Positions 8,823 through 19,430 of a stretch of DNA of 42,726 nt are shown piece after piece. The position numbers and the translations under genes were made by a program. How positions within the stretch are numbered: position 1 is the stretch's first letter; every line of letters begins with the position of its first letter. The stretch spans positions 1 through 42,726 of the forward strand of contig JNEU01000918.1 in the NCBI GenBank assembly GCA_000697475.1, in the 5' to 3' direction. The notes beneath the pieces were generated by a model that was not told the DNA's origin, ran no database searches, and worked only from the letters and a program-made list of their open reading frames with translations. Source of the DNA: Lichtheimia corymbifera B2541. Lineage: Eukaryota > Mucoromycota > Mucoromycetes > Mucorales > Lichtheimiaceae.

Positions 8823-11800
8823 TTAATCTTCATCCATGCTTTCATCTTCTTCACTGCTATCTTCGCCTTCAGCCACGTCAAGCTCCATATCCAATTCTTG
8901 ATCGCATCCATTATAGCTGTCAGACATGAGATACAACTTGAGATTGTGATGGCCTGCCTTGGGAGCAATAAAGTCGAGCTTGGCAGTGAGACGATGTGCC
9001 AAAGTGACACGCTTGATAGCCAAAAGAGTCTTTGTAGTAGGATCACCAATAACGATCCACCAGCCTTCGTCCTTCTTTGCAGGGAAATAGGGTGCCACCA
9101 CAGGGCCCAATTCTTCATCCTCATCACCTTCCCGCTCAATTTGAATCTTCACGTTAACGACACCACCAGATGCAACGGAATCAGGATCAGCCACTTCAAA
9201 GCCGACTTCAACGTTGGGGTATCGATTGACAAAGTTGGCCACCTCACGTAATCGGTTCTTATCCATGCGTAGCACATCATTTCGTACATCATCCTCCAAT
9301 TCCATAATGTCGAATACTGATTCAACTTCATGCTGCTCACAACGCTTGATGACATCGCTGGTGAAGTAGGGTACCTGCTTGAGAGGTGAATCACGATCCC
9401 ACATGGCTTGTACACACATTTGAGCCAATTCCATGGTTGATAATGCTGGTGGCAGCCATCCATTGGAAGAAATGACATCGACACATGCTTGCAACAAAGG
9501 AATGATACGGCCCAAGATGAGGGATTGGTCGGATTGAAGATCGGGTGTCAATTGCAGACGAGAAAAGTGAGCTTGCAAAAGAATGATGGTCTTGATTCTT
9601 GGTGTGTTGTATTTTGGTTGAGCCAATTTGACAGGCAAACGTTCATAGATACGCTTGAGCACTGCATCCTCGTGATGACGAATAGGGATGTTGTCGAACT
9701 CGGTAGCCGATGACACAATTTCCAAGAGACCCTTGAGCTTGGTGCTGCTCTTTAAGCTGACGCTGAACATGTCGACAGTTGTATAGTTGATGTTGTAGTA
9801 AGCTGCAATCATACCAAGGTTCAATGGGCTGACATCCATCTCGTCTTCGATTGTGATACACTTGGTCTCTTGTAAATCGTTCAATGTGTTCTCCACCAAC
9901 TCGGATAAATGATCTGACAAGTGACGATGCGTTGTACCAGACAAGCCATAGTAATTAGGATTGTGTGCCATACGTCGATAAAGGAATGTCCATGTAAGAT
10001 AATCCACAGCGTCCTGCTTGTTCTCAATCGTCTTGGTAACAATCTCGGCGTTGAAGTGGTCATGCATGGTTTGGTCCAAATGAGATTCAACAGGAATGGC
10101 TTCAAATAAGAACTTCTTGTAGTACTCCTTCTTGTTGGCGTTGCACATAAGTACGCATTTGCCAGTCTCATCCTCGCTTGGTCGACAAGCACGGCCAATC
10201 ATCTGCAAGACGTCCTTCATTGGGTAATCCACATAGCGATGCTCCTTGCCTTCAAAGTATTGTGTACCCATCACCACCACCATGTGTGAGCTCATTGAAA
10301 TACCCCAGCATGTGTCACGGGAGGCAATGACCACTTGAATAGCACCCGATTCGTATAACTGTTGAACAATGCGCTTGTCGCCCTTGGAAAGTGCCTCATG
10401 ATAGAAACCGATACCATGTTGCAATGTCTCGACAAGTGTCTTATCTTGAATGCGATCGAGCAATGGCTGCACCTCTTCAATATTGCAATGCAAGAAGCGT
10501 GTGGGTGTATCATCGCCAACACAATAAGTGATGATGTCGAGAGCTGTCAAACGGCATTGCTTGCGAGATGGCACAAATACCAACACTGGCTTGTCAGCTG
10601 AATGGCCTGTGATTGCGAGATAAGTTGGCTTGGCCATAGCCATCATCAATGATGCAAAGTGTGGAATGTTGTAGCTCTGAATATGAATCTCAAGAGGCAC
10701 TGGTCGAACCGAAGGATGGAAATTGAAGACTGAATGTGTGGTAGCGCCAATCCATTCACCAAGATCACGTGCATTGGCCACCGATGTGCTGAGAGCCACA
10801 ATACGAATAGGATTCTGTGTCTGCGAGGCAATGTATCTCATACGCGAAACAATGACTTCGTAGGTTGGACCGATTTGATCATCACCAATGACGTGCATTT
10901 CATCCGCAATAAAGAGATCCACATTCTGTACATTCTTGCGCTGCTTCCATCGTCGTGAAATAACATCCCATTGTGTTGGTGTGCATGCAATCAAATCTCC
11001 AAGCTCAAGTAGCTTCAAATCAGCACTGGTCTCACCCGTCAATGCCACAATTTGCTTGCCACCGCCAGTATCACCGAATTTCTTGCGCCATTGTTCCACA
11101 CGTTCGTTGACAATCTCCTGGAATGGTGCAACGTAAATCGCTCGGCTATCCTCCTTTTGTGACCAGAGACGCATCAGTGCAAATTCAGCGCAAACTGTCT
11201 TTCCACTGCCTGTAGGTGCACCAATGAACACGTTGTCATCCGTGGTGTAAAGCGTATTGAATACTTGAGTCTGAATAGGATTGAACTGCGAGATCCAGTC
11301 GCTGTATACTGATTCATATTCGGCATTACGCAAAGCTGAAACTGGCAATGGCTGCAAATCATGCAATTCAGTGTGTGGTGCATATTTCTCAGGCAAGATC
11401 AAATGCTTGAATGATACAGGCAACTTGGTAACCGAATGTAACCAGCGATCCGATACAACAGTGACAAAGTAGTTCGGTGGCAATGGCTCGTATAATGGCA
11501 CCGTGAATGTCAACAAATGATCCTCCTCGGCATATCGCTGCTTGAGCACAAAGTAATCGTGGTATAAAACGTGCTCACCATCCACATCCTCAACGAGCAC
11601 CCAGAACGCCTGTGCTACGCCATGAACCTTTTCATCCCATTGGAAATCAGGAGTCACAGTCAATTCCATCTTGAGCAATGAACGAGTCACCGGTTGCACA
11701 TGGGCTTGCAATTCGAGCTTGGGGAATTGGTGAACATACTTATGCAGCATCTTGCCAGCCTTGGGTTGTGAAACAAGCTCACCCAACTCTTGAGGATTCA

Positions 11801-14800
11801 AATCATAATAACGATCCCAAGGAAACTCTTTGCGCTCCAAACGACGAATCAAATCAGCTGGCATAGCCTTGAATTGGCGCAATGGTGACATGGATAACCA
11901 AGCACGCTGCTCAACCATTTTGCAAAGATCAAGTGCCTTGAGTGTCAATTGGGCCCAACCACGCTTGAGACAAATTTCAAAGATGGATCGAAGAATACGG
12001 CCAGCGCTTTGAGTGACATACACCATGTCAGAAACCAATGCAAAACCATCCAATTTGAGTTGAGAGATATATGCCTGCAAAAGCACATTGATCTTGGCAG
12101 TTGGCTCCTCGAGACTCTCCTTGACAGGTACTGGTACACGCTCAAGCAATTTTGCAAGCTCCATCTTCTCTTCCTCACGCACCGGAATGTACTTGAACTC
12201 GTCTGACAATGCAAATACGCGGAAAAGCTCAATGTGACTCATCATAGGTCGTAAATGCTGATTGTATGTCGACATGGATTGATGGGTGACATAGTAATGA
12301 GATGCAATACGACCGAGCTCAGTCACTTGGAATCGACCTGATTTCTTGTCATACTTGATCAAATTGCACTTGTCGAGAATGGATGCTGCTGCATGAATCA
12401 AATCCACACGCTTCTGTTCCAGGTAAGGATCATCTTCCAAATCGTCATGCGATACGCTGTACAACGTTGGGTTCCGCAACATTCGCACATACAAGTAAGT
12501 GTATCCAAGCCATTGCACAGCCTCATCACGGTTACGGATCGTTCCAAGCACCACCTCCGCATTAAGATTGTCTGCAAGCTTGCCAACGAATTGTGACTCG
12601 ATCGGTAATTGCGTGTTGATCAATGACAGGTAATACTGCAATTCGGAATGAGCTGTGATGATGATACCTTCACCATAAGTATCATATTGTGGACGACCAG
12701 CACGACCCAACATTTGCAAAACATCTTGTGGCGATAATTCAACCCATCGACCCTTCTCTGGTGAATAGATCTGTGTGCCCTTGATAATGACAGCGTGTGC
12801 AGGCAAATTAACACCCCAGGCAAGAGTAGCTGTTGAGCAAAGCACCTTGATATGACCATCAGCAAAGAGTTCTTCCACCAATGTACGATCAGCACGGGTC
12901 ATTCCAGCATGATGGATAGCGAAACCATAAGGCAAAAGCTCTTGCAAATTGGCATCCTTAACAGTGGCAGCTTCTGATTGAAGAATCTCTCGACTGGCTG
13001 AATCATCCTTGAGGAAACGAGTAAGCGTATCACGTTCCAATGCAAGATCACGCATCGACTTTGCTGTCTTGGCCGTCTCCTTGCGAGAATGCACAAAGAT
13101 CAAGACTTGATTCTCCTCACGATTCTCAAGTTGCTCCACAACCTTCTCATAGCACACCTCGTTCATGACCTGGAATCGCTTGATAGCCTTCTTCTCAGTG
13201 ACACCAATAAATTGTTGACGTAAAGGACAAGGACGGAAAGTGCTGTCAAAATGATGCAAGCCAGTCTTTGGATCCACACGTAAGAATGCTGCAACATCGG
13301 CATAGTTGGGCAAGGTTGCTGACAAGCCGACCAAACGCACCAATTCTTGAGTCTGCTCCATTGTGCGAATAGTACGAGAAACAATGCTTTCCAACACAGG
13401 ACCACGCTCATCGTGCAACAAGTGAATTTCATCAATGATGATCAATCGTACTAATGATGTATAGCTGCGATCGGTTGCCTTGCGAGTGATGATATCCCAT
13501 TTCTCTGGTGTCGTGACAATAATTTGGGTGTCTGCGATTTGCTGCTTGGTCAATTGCCGATCACCCGTCAACTCAGCAACATTGACACCATATGGCTTGA
13601 GACGATTGCCAAAATTGCCGACCATTTCTTGAACCAAAGCCTTCATAGGAGCAATATACACAATCTTGAAAGCGTCGAGATCAATGTGACCGGTTTCAGG
13701 ATCACGATGGTTGTGCATTTCACGGAGGACAGTCAACATGGCAACATTGGTCTTGCCTGCACCAGTGGGAGCACACAACAATAAATTCTCATCTCCACCA
13801 AATGCCGAAGGATACAATCTGCTCTGCACTCGATTGAGACTCTTTGCACCTGGGAACGCTTCGTGAGTCCATTCTGGCATCTCTGAAATAGGAACAAGCT
13901 TCTCATTGGCAGCAAATGCTTGAGGCTTTGGTGATGGAACATGGATCTCCTCGTAACCCTTCTTGGAACGCTTAAATGAACCATCAGGAAGCTTGACCTT
14001 TTTGTTAGACATAAGATGCGAACCTTGTTCAAATGCCAAATCATCCAAGTCAAGCATTTGTCGAGGTGTCTTGGTAGTACCAGGCGTGATAGTAGTAGTA
14101 GTTGGCACCTGTCCTCGGCTACGGCCACTGGGTTGCTCCTCATCGATCTCCATGGCAGTGTCAACAACACCTTTACGCTCCAATGCTTCACCACGCAAAG
14201 CTCTGTCACCACTGAGATCACGTAGAATCCATCCCACATTCTTTTGTTGCATCTCAGATTCCAAAGCCGTTCGTTCTTCGCCAGTAACTCTTGCCAATCG
14301 AGTACACCAGTAAATCAAATCACGGTTCTTGACAAGGATACGAACAAGATCAAAGTTCTCATAGTCAAAGAGTCCCATGAGCTCATTCTCACAATCACGC
14401 ATGCTGACAGATTCAGAGCCAATAATGTCGAATGCCTTTTGTGTCTTTTCTTGTGCTGTGTGAGGATCAGGATAATGCGTGGCGATTTGTCGTTGCAACC
14501 AAAAGGCATCAATGTCGTGAGGAGAAACGCTGTCTGATTTCTTTGCTGCTGTGCCACGCTTCTTTTTGCTGCCATCAGATCCAGGAAGTACTGTCTTGAA
14601 GCCCTCCTCTTCATCAGGTGATTCTTCCTCTTCTTCTTCAATGTATCGATTCTTTTGACCAACCGATAAGACGTGATCGGCATCTGCCTCAGCAGCCATT
14701 GCTTCCTCTTCTTCTTCCTCATCGCGCACTTCAAATTGATCGTCTTCTTCTTCCTCGTCTTCATCTTCATCGAATACAACAGCGACGCCAACTTCGTCAT

Positions 14801-15428
14801 CGATATCGCCAACCTTTTCACCTCGGTCATCGACATCCATATTGTCCTCAGCATTATAATCGGTGATCTTCTTTGAGAGATTGACCAGCTGTGCAAACTT
14901 GTCGGATTCAATGTTGCCAATCACGGATTCGATTTCACGCTTCTTGTCAAAGTCTTTGAGTGTGTCCGTCTTCAATGTCTCGAGAACATCATCAGCAGCG
15001 CTACGAATGACATCCCGAGCCTGGTCACCGAGATGATCATAGACAAATGATAAAATGTGTTCATATGCTTCACGTGTCTCTTTTGTTCGTGGTCGATAAT
15101 TCAATCCTTCCCAATCATCCGTTGCTGAAAGTACTGATGAATAGCCGTAAGCTTTGCTGATGGCGCTTTCCTCCTTTTTTCGACGTCGTTTCTCTGCTGA
15201 TTCTTCAGAACGCTTTGCAGCCTTCTTTTTCTTCTCTTCAATGTCCTTTGGTGTCTCTCGCACAGCCCGTGAACCAAAGTCTTTGGGGTCAATCTTGCCA
15301 TACAACGACTCGGGCTCGCCAGTAGGTTCTTGGTCTCTGCGTGCTAATCCACTACGATCCGCCTGTAGCACAAGACTCGAATTGGCTGCATATTGGTATT
15401 GATTCTGTTTGGCAATGTTCTCGGCCAT
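8823..15428 (-). CDS. BRR2: Pre-mRNA-splicing helicase BRR2 (U5 snRNP 200-kDa ATPase)
   Basis: Ski2-like DExH RNA helicase of the U5 snRNP that unwinds U4/U6 to activate the spliceosome. It is a single 2201-residue frame without introns, close to the usual ~2150. The N-terminal part (to ~480) is acidic and charged. Cassette 1 has Walker A APTGAGKT (~550), DEIH (~664), SAT (GLSATLPNY, ~703) and the helicase C motif QMLGRAGRPQYD. Cassette 2 has GAPTGSGKT (~1402), DEMH (~1508), STS in place of SAT (ALSTSVANARDLGEW) and QMIGRACRPSED. Each cassette is followed by a Sec63-like region. The C-terminus ends in an acidic tail (GEDSSEEDESMDED). The dual-cassette plan, the degenerate second cassette and the length identify BRR2 rather than Mtr4, Ski2 or the ASCC3 helicase. 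The ATG at 15428 is the first in frame. Confidence 0.97.
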   Translation of the reverse strand: MAENIAKQNQYQYAANSSLVLQADRSGLARRDQEPTGEPESLYGKIDPKDFGSRAVRETPKDIEEKKKKAAKRSEESAEKRRRKKEESAISKAYGYSSVLSATDDWEGLNYRPRTKETREAYEHILSFVYDHLGDQARDVIRSAADDVLETLKTDTLKDFDKKREIESVIGNIESDKFAQLVNLSKKITDYNAEDNMDVDDRGEKVGDIDDEVGVAVVFDEDEDEEEEDDQFEVRDEEEEEEAMAAEADADHVLSVGQKNRYIEEEEEESPDEEEGFKTVLPGSDGSKKKRGTAAKKSDSVSPHDIDAFWLQRQIATHYPDPHTAQEKTQKAFDIIGSESVSMRDCENELMGLFDYENFDLVRILVKNRDLIYWCTRLARVTGEERTALESEMQQKNVGWILRDLSGDRALRGEALERKGVVDTAMEIDEEQPSGRSRGQVPTTTTITPGTTKTPRQMLDLDDLAFEQGSHLMSNKKVKLPDGSFKRSKKGYEEIHVPSPKPQAFAANEKLVPISEMPEWTHEAFPGAKSLNRVQSRLYPSAFGGDENLLLCAPTGAGKTNVAMLTVLREMHNHRDPETGHIDLDAFKIVYIAPMKALVQEMVGNFGNRLKPYGVNVAELTGDRQLTKQQIADTQIIVTTPEKWDIITRKATDRSYTSLVRLIIIDEIHLLHDERGPVLESIVSRTIRTMEQTQELVRLVGLSATLPNYADVAAFLRVDPKTGLHHFDSTFRPCPLRQQFIGVTEKKAIKRFQVMNEVCYEKVVEQLENREENQVLIFVHSRKETAKTAKSMRDLALERDTLTRFLKDDSASREILQSEAATVKDANLQELLPYGFAIHHAGMTRADRTLVEELFADGHIKVLCSTATLAWGVNLPAHAVIIKGTQIYSPEKGRWVELSPQDVLQMLGRAGRPQYDTYGEGIIITAHSELQYYLSLINTQLPIESQFVGKLADNLNAEVVLGTIRNRDEAVQWLGYTYLYVRMLRNPTLYSVSHDDLEDDPYLEQKRVDLIHAAASILDKCNLIKYDKKSGRFQVTELGRIASHYYVTHQSMSTYNQHLRPMMSHIELFRVFALSDEFKYIPVREEEKMELAKLLERVPVPVKESLEEPTAKINVLLQAYISQLKLDGFALVSDMVYVTQSAGRILRSIFEICLKRGWAQLTLKALDLCKMVEQRAWLSMSPLRQFKAMPADLIRRLERKEFPWDRYYDLNPQELGELVSQPKAGKMLHKYVHQFPKLELQAHVQPVTRSLLKMELTVTPDFQWDEKVHGVAQAFWVLVEDVDGEHVLYHDYFVLKQRYAEEDHLLTFTVPLYEPLPPNYFVTVVSDRWLHSVTKLPVSFKHLILPEKYAPHTELHDLQPLPVSALRNAEYESVYSDWISQFNPIQTQVFNTLYTTDDNVFIGAPTGSGKTVCAEFALMRLWSQKEDSRAIYVAPFQEIVNERVEQWRKKFGDTGGGKQIVALTGETSADLKLLELGDLIACTPTQWDVISRRWKQRKNVQNVDLFIADEMHVIGDDQIGPTYEVIVSRMRYIASQTQNPIRIVALSTSVANARDLGEWIGATTHSVFNFHPSVRPVPLEIHIQSYNIPHFASLMMAMAKPTYLAITGHSADKPVLVFVPSRKQCRLTALDIITYCVGDDTPTRFLHCNIEEVQPLLDRIQDKTLVETLQHGIGFYHEALSKGDKRIVQQLYESGAIQVVIASRDTCWGISMSSHMVVVMGTQYFEGKEHRYVDYPMKDVLQMIGRACRPSEDETGKCVLMCNANKKEYYKKFLFEAIPVESHLDQTMHDHFNAEIVTKTIENKQDAVDYLTWTFLYRRMAHNPNYYGLSGTTHRHLSDHLSELVENTLNDLQETKCITIEDEMDVSPLNLGMIAAYYNINYTTVDMFSVSLKSSTKLKGLLEIVSSATEFDNIPIRHHEDAVLKRIYERLPVKLAQPKYNTPRIKTIILLQAHFSRLQLTPDLQSDQSLILGRIIPLLQACVDVISSNGWLPPALSTMELAQMCVQAMWDRDSPLKQVPYFTSDVIKRCEQHEVESVFDIMELEDDVRNDVLRMDKNRLREVANFVNRYPNVEVGFEVADPDSVASGGVVNVKIQIEREGDEDEELGPVVAPYFPAKKDEGWWIVIGDPTTKTLLAIKRVTLAHRLTAKLDFIAPKAGHHNLKLYLMSDSYNGCDQELDMELDVAEGEDSSEEDESMDED

Positions 15429-15456
15429 GATTCGTCAGTTGTGTATATAGAGCGAG

Positions 15457-15523
15457 CTAGATTGCCATAATCGTAAGTTCAATAAACAACACGCGCATAG
15501 ATGTATCGTGATGCAATACTTAC
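15457..15523 (-). other. Candidate 5' UTR intron of BRR2
   Basis: On the minus strand a consensus donor (CAC|GTAAGT, donor at 15523) is followed 67 nt later by CAATCTAG (acceptor ending 15457), 28 nt upstream of the BRR2 ATG. Size and signals match the coding introns in the window. No transcript evidence is available. Confidence 0.35.
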
Positions 15524-16298
15524 GTGGACGTTCAAGAGTGAATGTGAGGTACAAGATGTATAATGTGTGTGTATGTTATATATATGAATATAAAAAGGAC
15601 AGCGAGTAGTGAGTGAGAGTGAGAGAGACCAACGACGTCGGGTACATCACCCTCCGCGATTCAAGTTCATTACACGCCCACACACGCTGACGACTGAGAC
15701 AGTGGCTTGTAAACCCAGCTCACTTGCTGCGGTCAGTAGTTAACATACTGTCACACATAATGCAGATGATATGTACACTAGGCTTATATCACTTAATAAA
15801 ATGTATACCTACCATAAGACGCTTGAAATGGCTGCTTTTGTGCAATAATTAATCCATTACTTCCATGGCAACCAATAATACTAGAGCGTATATGATGCAT
15901 CCTTTTTGAATAATCCTACTACTAAATTTGATAAAGAAGCGTCTTTTTGTGATGACTTGATGCTGTTTAAACTTCTATCTTGGTTCATATGCTATGGATG
16001 CAACTATAAGCATTGTACTGACTCCTTTCGCGACAAGCACGGACCTCTTTATCAAGGAACGTTGACAACTTTGTACCACAGTAGACGCTCTGCTGCTGTA
16101 CACAATCCCCAAATTCAGCAAGCCCCTGACCCCAATCGCATCACACGATCCTACACCCAAAAGTCGTTTGTAACATGACAACAAAGAATGTACCCGAACC
16201 CAATTATATCTCCGGCTTTTTGAGCACAATTCTATGTGTATTTGTATAAACAAAATAGAGAACGATTTCTATACAAGAGATATGGATGTTGGCGTGTG
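15524..16298. other. Intergenic region upstream of BRR2
   Basis: This stretch lies between the BRR2 start and the Mpv17-family stop. It has an AT-rich run with TATATA at about 15575-15595 that could serve as the BRR2 core promoter, then a GAGTGAGAG-rich patch (15605-15630). No gene is recognised; frames here are short and unlike known proteins. Confidence 0.4.
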
Positions 16299-17046
16299 TC
16301 AAACCAGTTGACTTTCAATAGCTTTCGCCTCCTCGCGCGTGGCACTGTTGATCCAGCTGAGATAAGCATTCCATAATATACCAAGTGTGCTCACAAAAGG
16401 TAAGCGATATTGCAGGGGCATCAGTTTAAAATTGACGAGTTGCACCAGTGGCCATACTGTATAGTTGGCAACAAGGGCTGGCTTATACGCATCATGGAAT
16501 TTTTCTTTTACTGCTGCCCATTTACCGGTTTCTGCAAGGCCCATGACAGTGAAAAAGACCGCCAAGCTGGATGGAGCAAAGAACGCTTGGTCTACAGCCT
16601 ACCATATGTGAGGATTCCAAATAGACATACACACATGGGCGTATAATCCTTACCATTCGTTTGATTGCAATAATATCCTTTGCGCGTGTTGATGCTAACG
16701 CTGCACCAGCAGCTGGCATGGGGAAATAACGGTCAAGCACCATATACCACTTGCCGACAATTGGCGCGATACAAAAGTTATAAAATGCAAAGCGTACAGT
16801 GCGAAATGGATCATAGGCTGGAGGTGGTGGCCACAAGTCTTCATGTTCTCTGACATTCTCCGGTAGCTGTTTATCCATTATTTCGGGGAACCGCTTGTGG
16901 TTTTTTCGGTAATCGTAGTAGGTGATACCTTGGGCAAGCGAGTCGCTTATGGCGCCAAGAACACAGTTGGTAACGCAAAGCGTGAATATGGGCCGTTTGT
17001 TGTATGATCGATTGTATGCATCACGAAATGCTCTCAGTGCATTCAT
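16299..17046 (-). CDS. Mpv17/PMP22 family membrane protein
   Basis: Small four-helix membrane protein of the Mpv17/PMP22/Sym1 family, found in the inner mitochondrial or peroxisomal membrane. Two exons (17046-16654 and 16598-16299, a 55-nt GTAAGG...GTAG intron) give 230 residues. The ATG at 17046 (MNALRAFRDAYNRSYNKRPI) fits the usual start YxxxLxxxP just before helix 1. A longer in-frame extension to 17172 runs through a pyrimidine-rich leader and is unlikely to be coding. Family features are GAISDSLAQGI, DPFRTVRFAFYNFCIAPIVG, the junction peptide VDQAFFAPSSLAVFF, and the signature WPLVQLVNFKLMPLQYRLPF followed by WNAYLSWINS. A ~30-residue loop between helices 1 and 2 (MDKQLPENVREHEDLWPPPP) is typical of fungal members. 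Sub-cellular site cannot be decided. Confidence 0.9.
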
Positions 17047-17435
17047 CAATCCCAAAAGAAAAAGAGTCAAGGAAAAAAGAAAGAAAGGCAAAGAAAGAGG
17101 AATTATTTGTGACACCATGCAAAATACACATCCTTTCAAGCTGAGTTGGGATGAACGCGTTGCAGGTTTCAATTTGATTGGCGATCCACTTTTGCCTCCA
17201 TTGTCGTCGTTCTCATCACAATGACGACTTTGGATTGCCTGTTTCAGCTTTTATGAACATAATGGTGACGTATCTCCTTTTCTGGTATGCTATACAGTAA
17301 CGGATGATTGATGCATGCCCTCTTATGCAAGCCCCTTTTTTATCACAGATGATTAGCTACCCTAACTACCTCCTAAAGCCCAGCAATAAGCTAAACACTA
17401 AACAACTGCTTAGGGAATGATAACTTTTGACATGG

Positions 17436-17441
17436 TTTATT
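17436..17441 (-). terminator. Polyadenylation signal AATAAA for the KNH-like gene
   Basis: TTTATT on the plus strand (AATAAA on the minus) lies 36 nt past the stop codon at 17477. Position and sequence fit a 3' end signal. Confidence 0.5.
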
Positions 17442-17476
17442 ACTATATTATCTTGATTTAGCGACAACAAAGTGAT

Positions 17477-18132
17477 CTAGTGATATAAACGTCTGGCAAG
17501 GATGCGCCGCTTAATTTGTGCACGCCGAAGAAGCGCTTTATTTGTCGTCAATGTCACCGGTGTGCTCCCAATATCCAATGGGAAATTAGATGTAGAAGTC
17601 TCATTGCTCTCCTTGTTGTTGTCTGATCCTTCGTCAGTAGCAGGTTGTGCTTGTTGGTGCAGTGTGATGGGTGTTTGACCCGATGGCTGTGATTTAACAG
17701 GAGCTTCATCTTTTGGTGATGGAGTTGTTGCTGTATCCTCGGTTGGTGTTGGTGTTGATATATCATCACTGGAAGGTGTAGTAGGGGTATCTTGCTCTGT
17801 GGTGTCCGGTTCGGGATCTTGGCCGTCCAAAATGTGGAATATATGGCTTCTTACCATGTCATCTTGATCCCCGCCGTCACCATCACCATCATTTTTGATA
17901 GTACCATCATCGTTCAATTCTTGAGTCTCCATTTGTACATGATATCTTCCAGCAGTGACATTTTGGGGGACTGTCCAGCAGAACGAAAAATCGCTGTTGT
18001 CATCACCAATATCTTTGCCGTACCATTTACGGATTGTTTGAGTAAATTTAAGCCTGTGAAGGAGAAGTTAGCTCTGATCTGCATGAATGCGCCATTAAAA
18101 CCTACCCAGAGTTGTCACCATCTTCATCGTCA

Positions 18133-18164
<32 letters not shown>

Positions 18165-18635
18165 ATCGTCTTTGTCATCGTCGTCGTCTTTGTCCTTGTC
18201 ATTATCATCATCCTTGTCGTCGTCATCTTCATCATCATCATCGTCATCATCTTCTTCGTCATCATCATCATCATCATCATCCTCATCGTCGTCATCATCG
18301 TCATCATCATCATCGTCTTCTCTCTTATGAACTTTGATCTTGCTTTCATCCTTTTCCTTGTGGCGGTAAAGTTGAGCTAATATGACTTTATCGTCATCAT
18401 CATCCATTTTGTCGAGCAAGAAGCATGCCTTGGAGCCCTTGTAAAACACTGAACCCGGAACAGGGCGGTTAAAATATTCTGTATCAGCGAGCACGGCCGG
18501 CACAAGTGCTGATGCACCAAGTAGGAGAGTGGCACAAAGCGATAACTATGTGTGATCGCCGCATACACAAACATCATCAGCATTGACATTCATATAGCAC
18601 CCATAATACAGGAATATGATTGTGTATACCTTCAT
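17477..18635 (-). CDS. Secreted Kre9/KNH-domain-like protein with poly-Asp insertion
   Basis: Probable secreted or cell-surface protein. Three exons: 18635-18630 (only ATGAAG), 18545-18106 and 18053-17477, 1023 nt in frame, 340 residues. Splicing the 6-nt first exon creates a textbook signal peptide (MKLSLCATLLLGASALVP, then AVLA before DTEYF). The mature protein starts like a Kre9/KNH immunoglobulin-like domain (FNRPVPGSVFYKGSKACFLL). It resumes after the acidic block with FTQTIRKWYG, SFCWTVPQNVTAGRYHVQ and SHIFHILDG, matching that domain's closing strands. In between lies a ~70-residue block almost purely Asp with some Glu and Lys. The rest is Thr/Pro/Ser/Asp-rich (DTPTTPSSDDISTPTPTEDT), probably O-glycosylated, ending in a basic tail RRAQIKRRILARRLYH with no GPI signal. 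Function in wall assembly is inferred from the domain only. Confidence 0.75.
18119..18322. repeat. ATC/GTC trinucleotide microsatellite coding poly-Asp
   Basis: About 200 bp of imperfect TCATCG/TCATCA repeats. On the minus strand they read GAT/GAC codons, giving the Asp-rich block of the KNH-like protein. GAT and GAC are mixed and interrupted by GAA/AAG, which suggests selection on the protein or age rather than a fresh pure-repeat expansion. The poly-Ser and His-rich frames seen on the other strand are by-products. Confidence 0.9.
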
Positions 18636-19430
18636 GAGAAAAAAAGCACGTTAAAGAATATCAACAAAGAACAAGATGATGTTCCCTTTTATCATTGATT
18701 CATGACCGAGCGGCGTAAAATCTCCTTTCCACGCTGCACACCTCCCTTTTTTCTTTCCCTTGGTGACGCTCCTTGTATCATCCGCAAGATTTGACTTTGG
18801 TCTTTCAACATGTTATGTAGTTGAATGATTGTACCATGAATCAAGACGATAAGTCATATAGCAGCTATTGCGATACATATCAAAATATCGATGATGTTGT
18901 CTTTATTATTGACAACTACAATAGCTAGCGTGTGTGCATAGGACATAAGGAAATTTTATGCAAAGAAATGGTGGAAAATCGTTTTAAGGGAGTTGTTTTA
19001 CGTGGTAAATGCGAGGGTGGATTTGTCGAGGAGCAATGGTAGCCAGAGACATGGCCACCTGTCAGCAACAAGGGATAGCATGAAAGACAAGGGGAAGTGC
19101 ATCATCTAAGTACTACTACTGCTACTCTACTCCGATATACTCCATAGGAGTCAATTGATGTTACTACGGCTTAGTTTAATGTTTGGTATATGCTTCTAAG
19201 AAGGGGATGGGGGTGATGGTATACATGAATTCATAGTAAGGGTCAGGTTGCCAAGAAACGCTGGCATATGAAATGACGTGATCGAAGATGTATCCATGGA
19301 ATTAATGTGCGCTCGATTATGGTTGGCACATGATGACAACAGCCAAAAAGATGATCTGGCGGGGTGTTGGGTTATCAATCGAACACGCTCTTTGAAACAT
19401 GCATAGCCTTCTTCTTGTTCGTTTTTATAC
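18636..19430. other. Divergent promoter region between the KNH-like gene and siroheme synthase
   Basis: The two genes are transcribed away from each other across ~795 bp. An ATAAAAGG-like TATA element for the left gene lies at about 18686-18695. A TTTTTATAC just before the right ATG is too close to act as TATA. No further gene, RNA or repeat is recognised. Confidence 0.4.

Noticed and set aside
17047..17172. N-terminal extension of the Mpv17-family protein
   Set aside because: It encodes a hydrophobic run only because the leader is T/C-rich. Family members start at the position of the ATG at 17046.
17792..18337. Plus-strand frames giving His/Arg-rich and poly-Ser proteins over the microsatellite
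   Set aside because: They are shadows of the GAT/GAC repeat. The minus strand has signal peptide, introns and domain motifs, so it is the coding strand.
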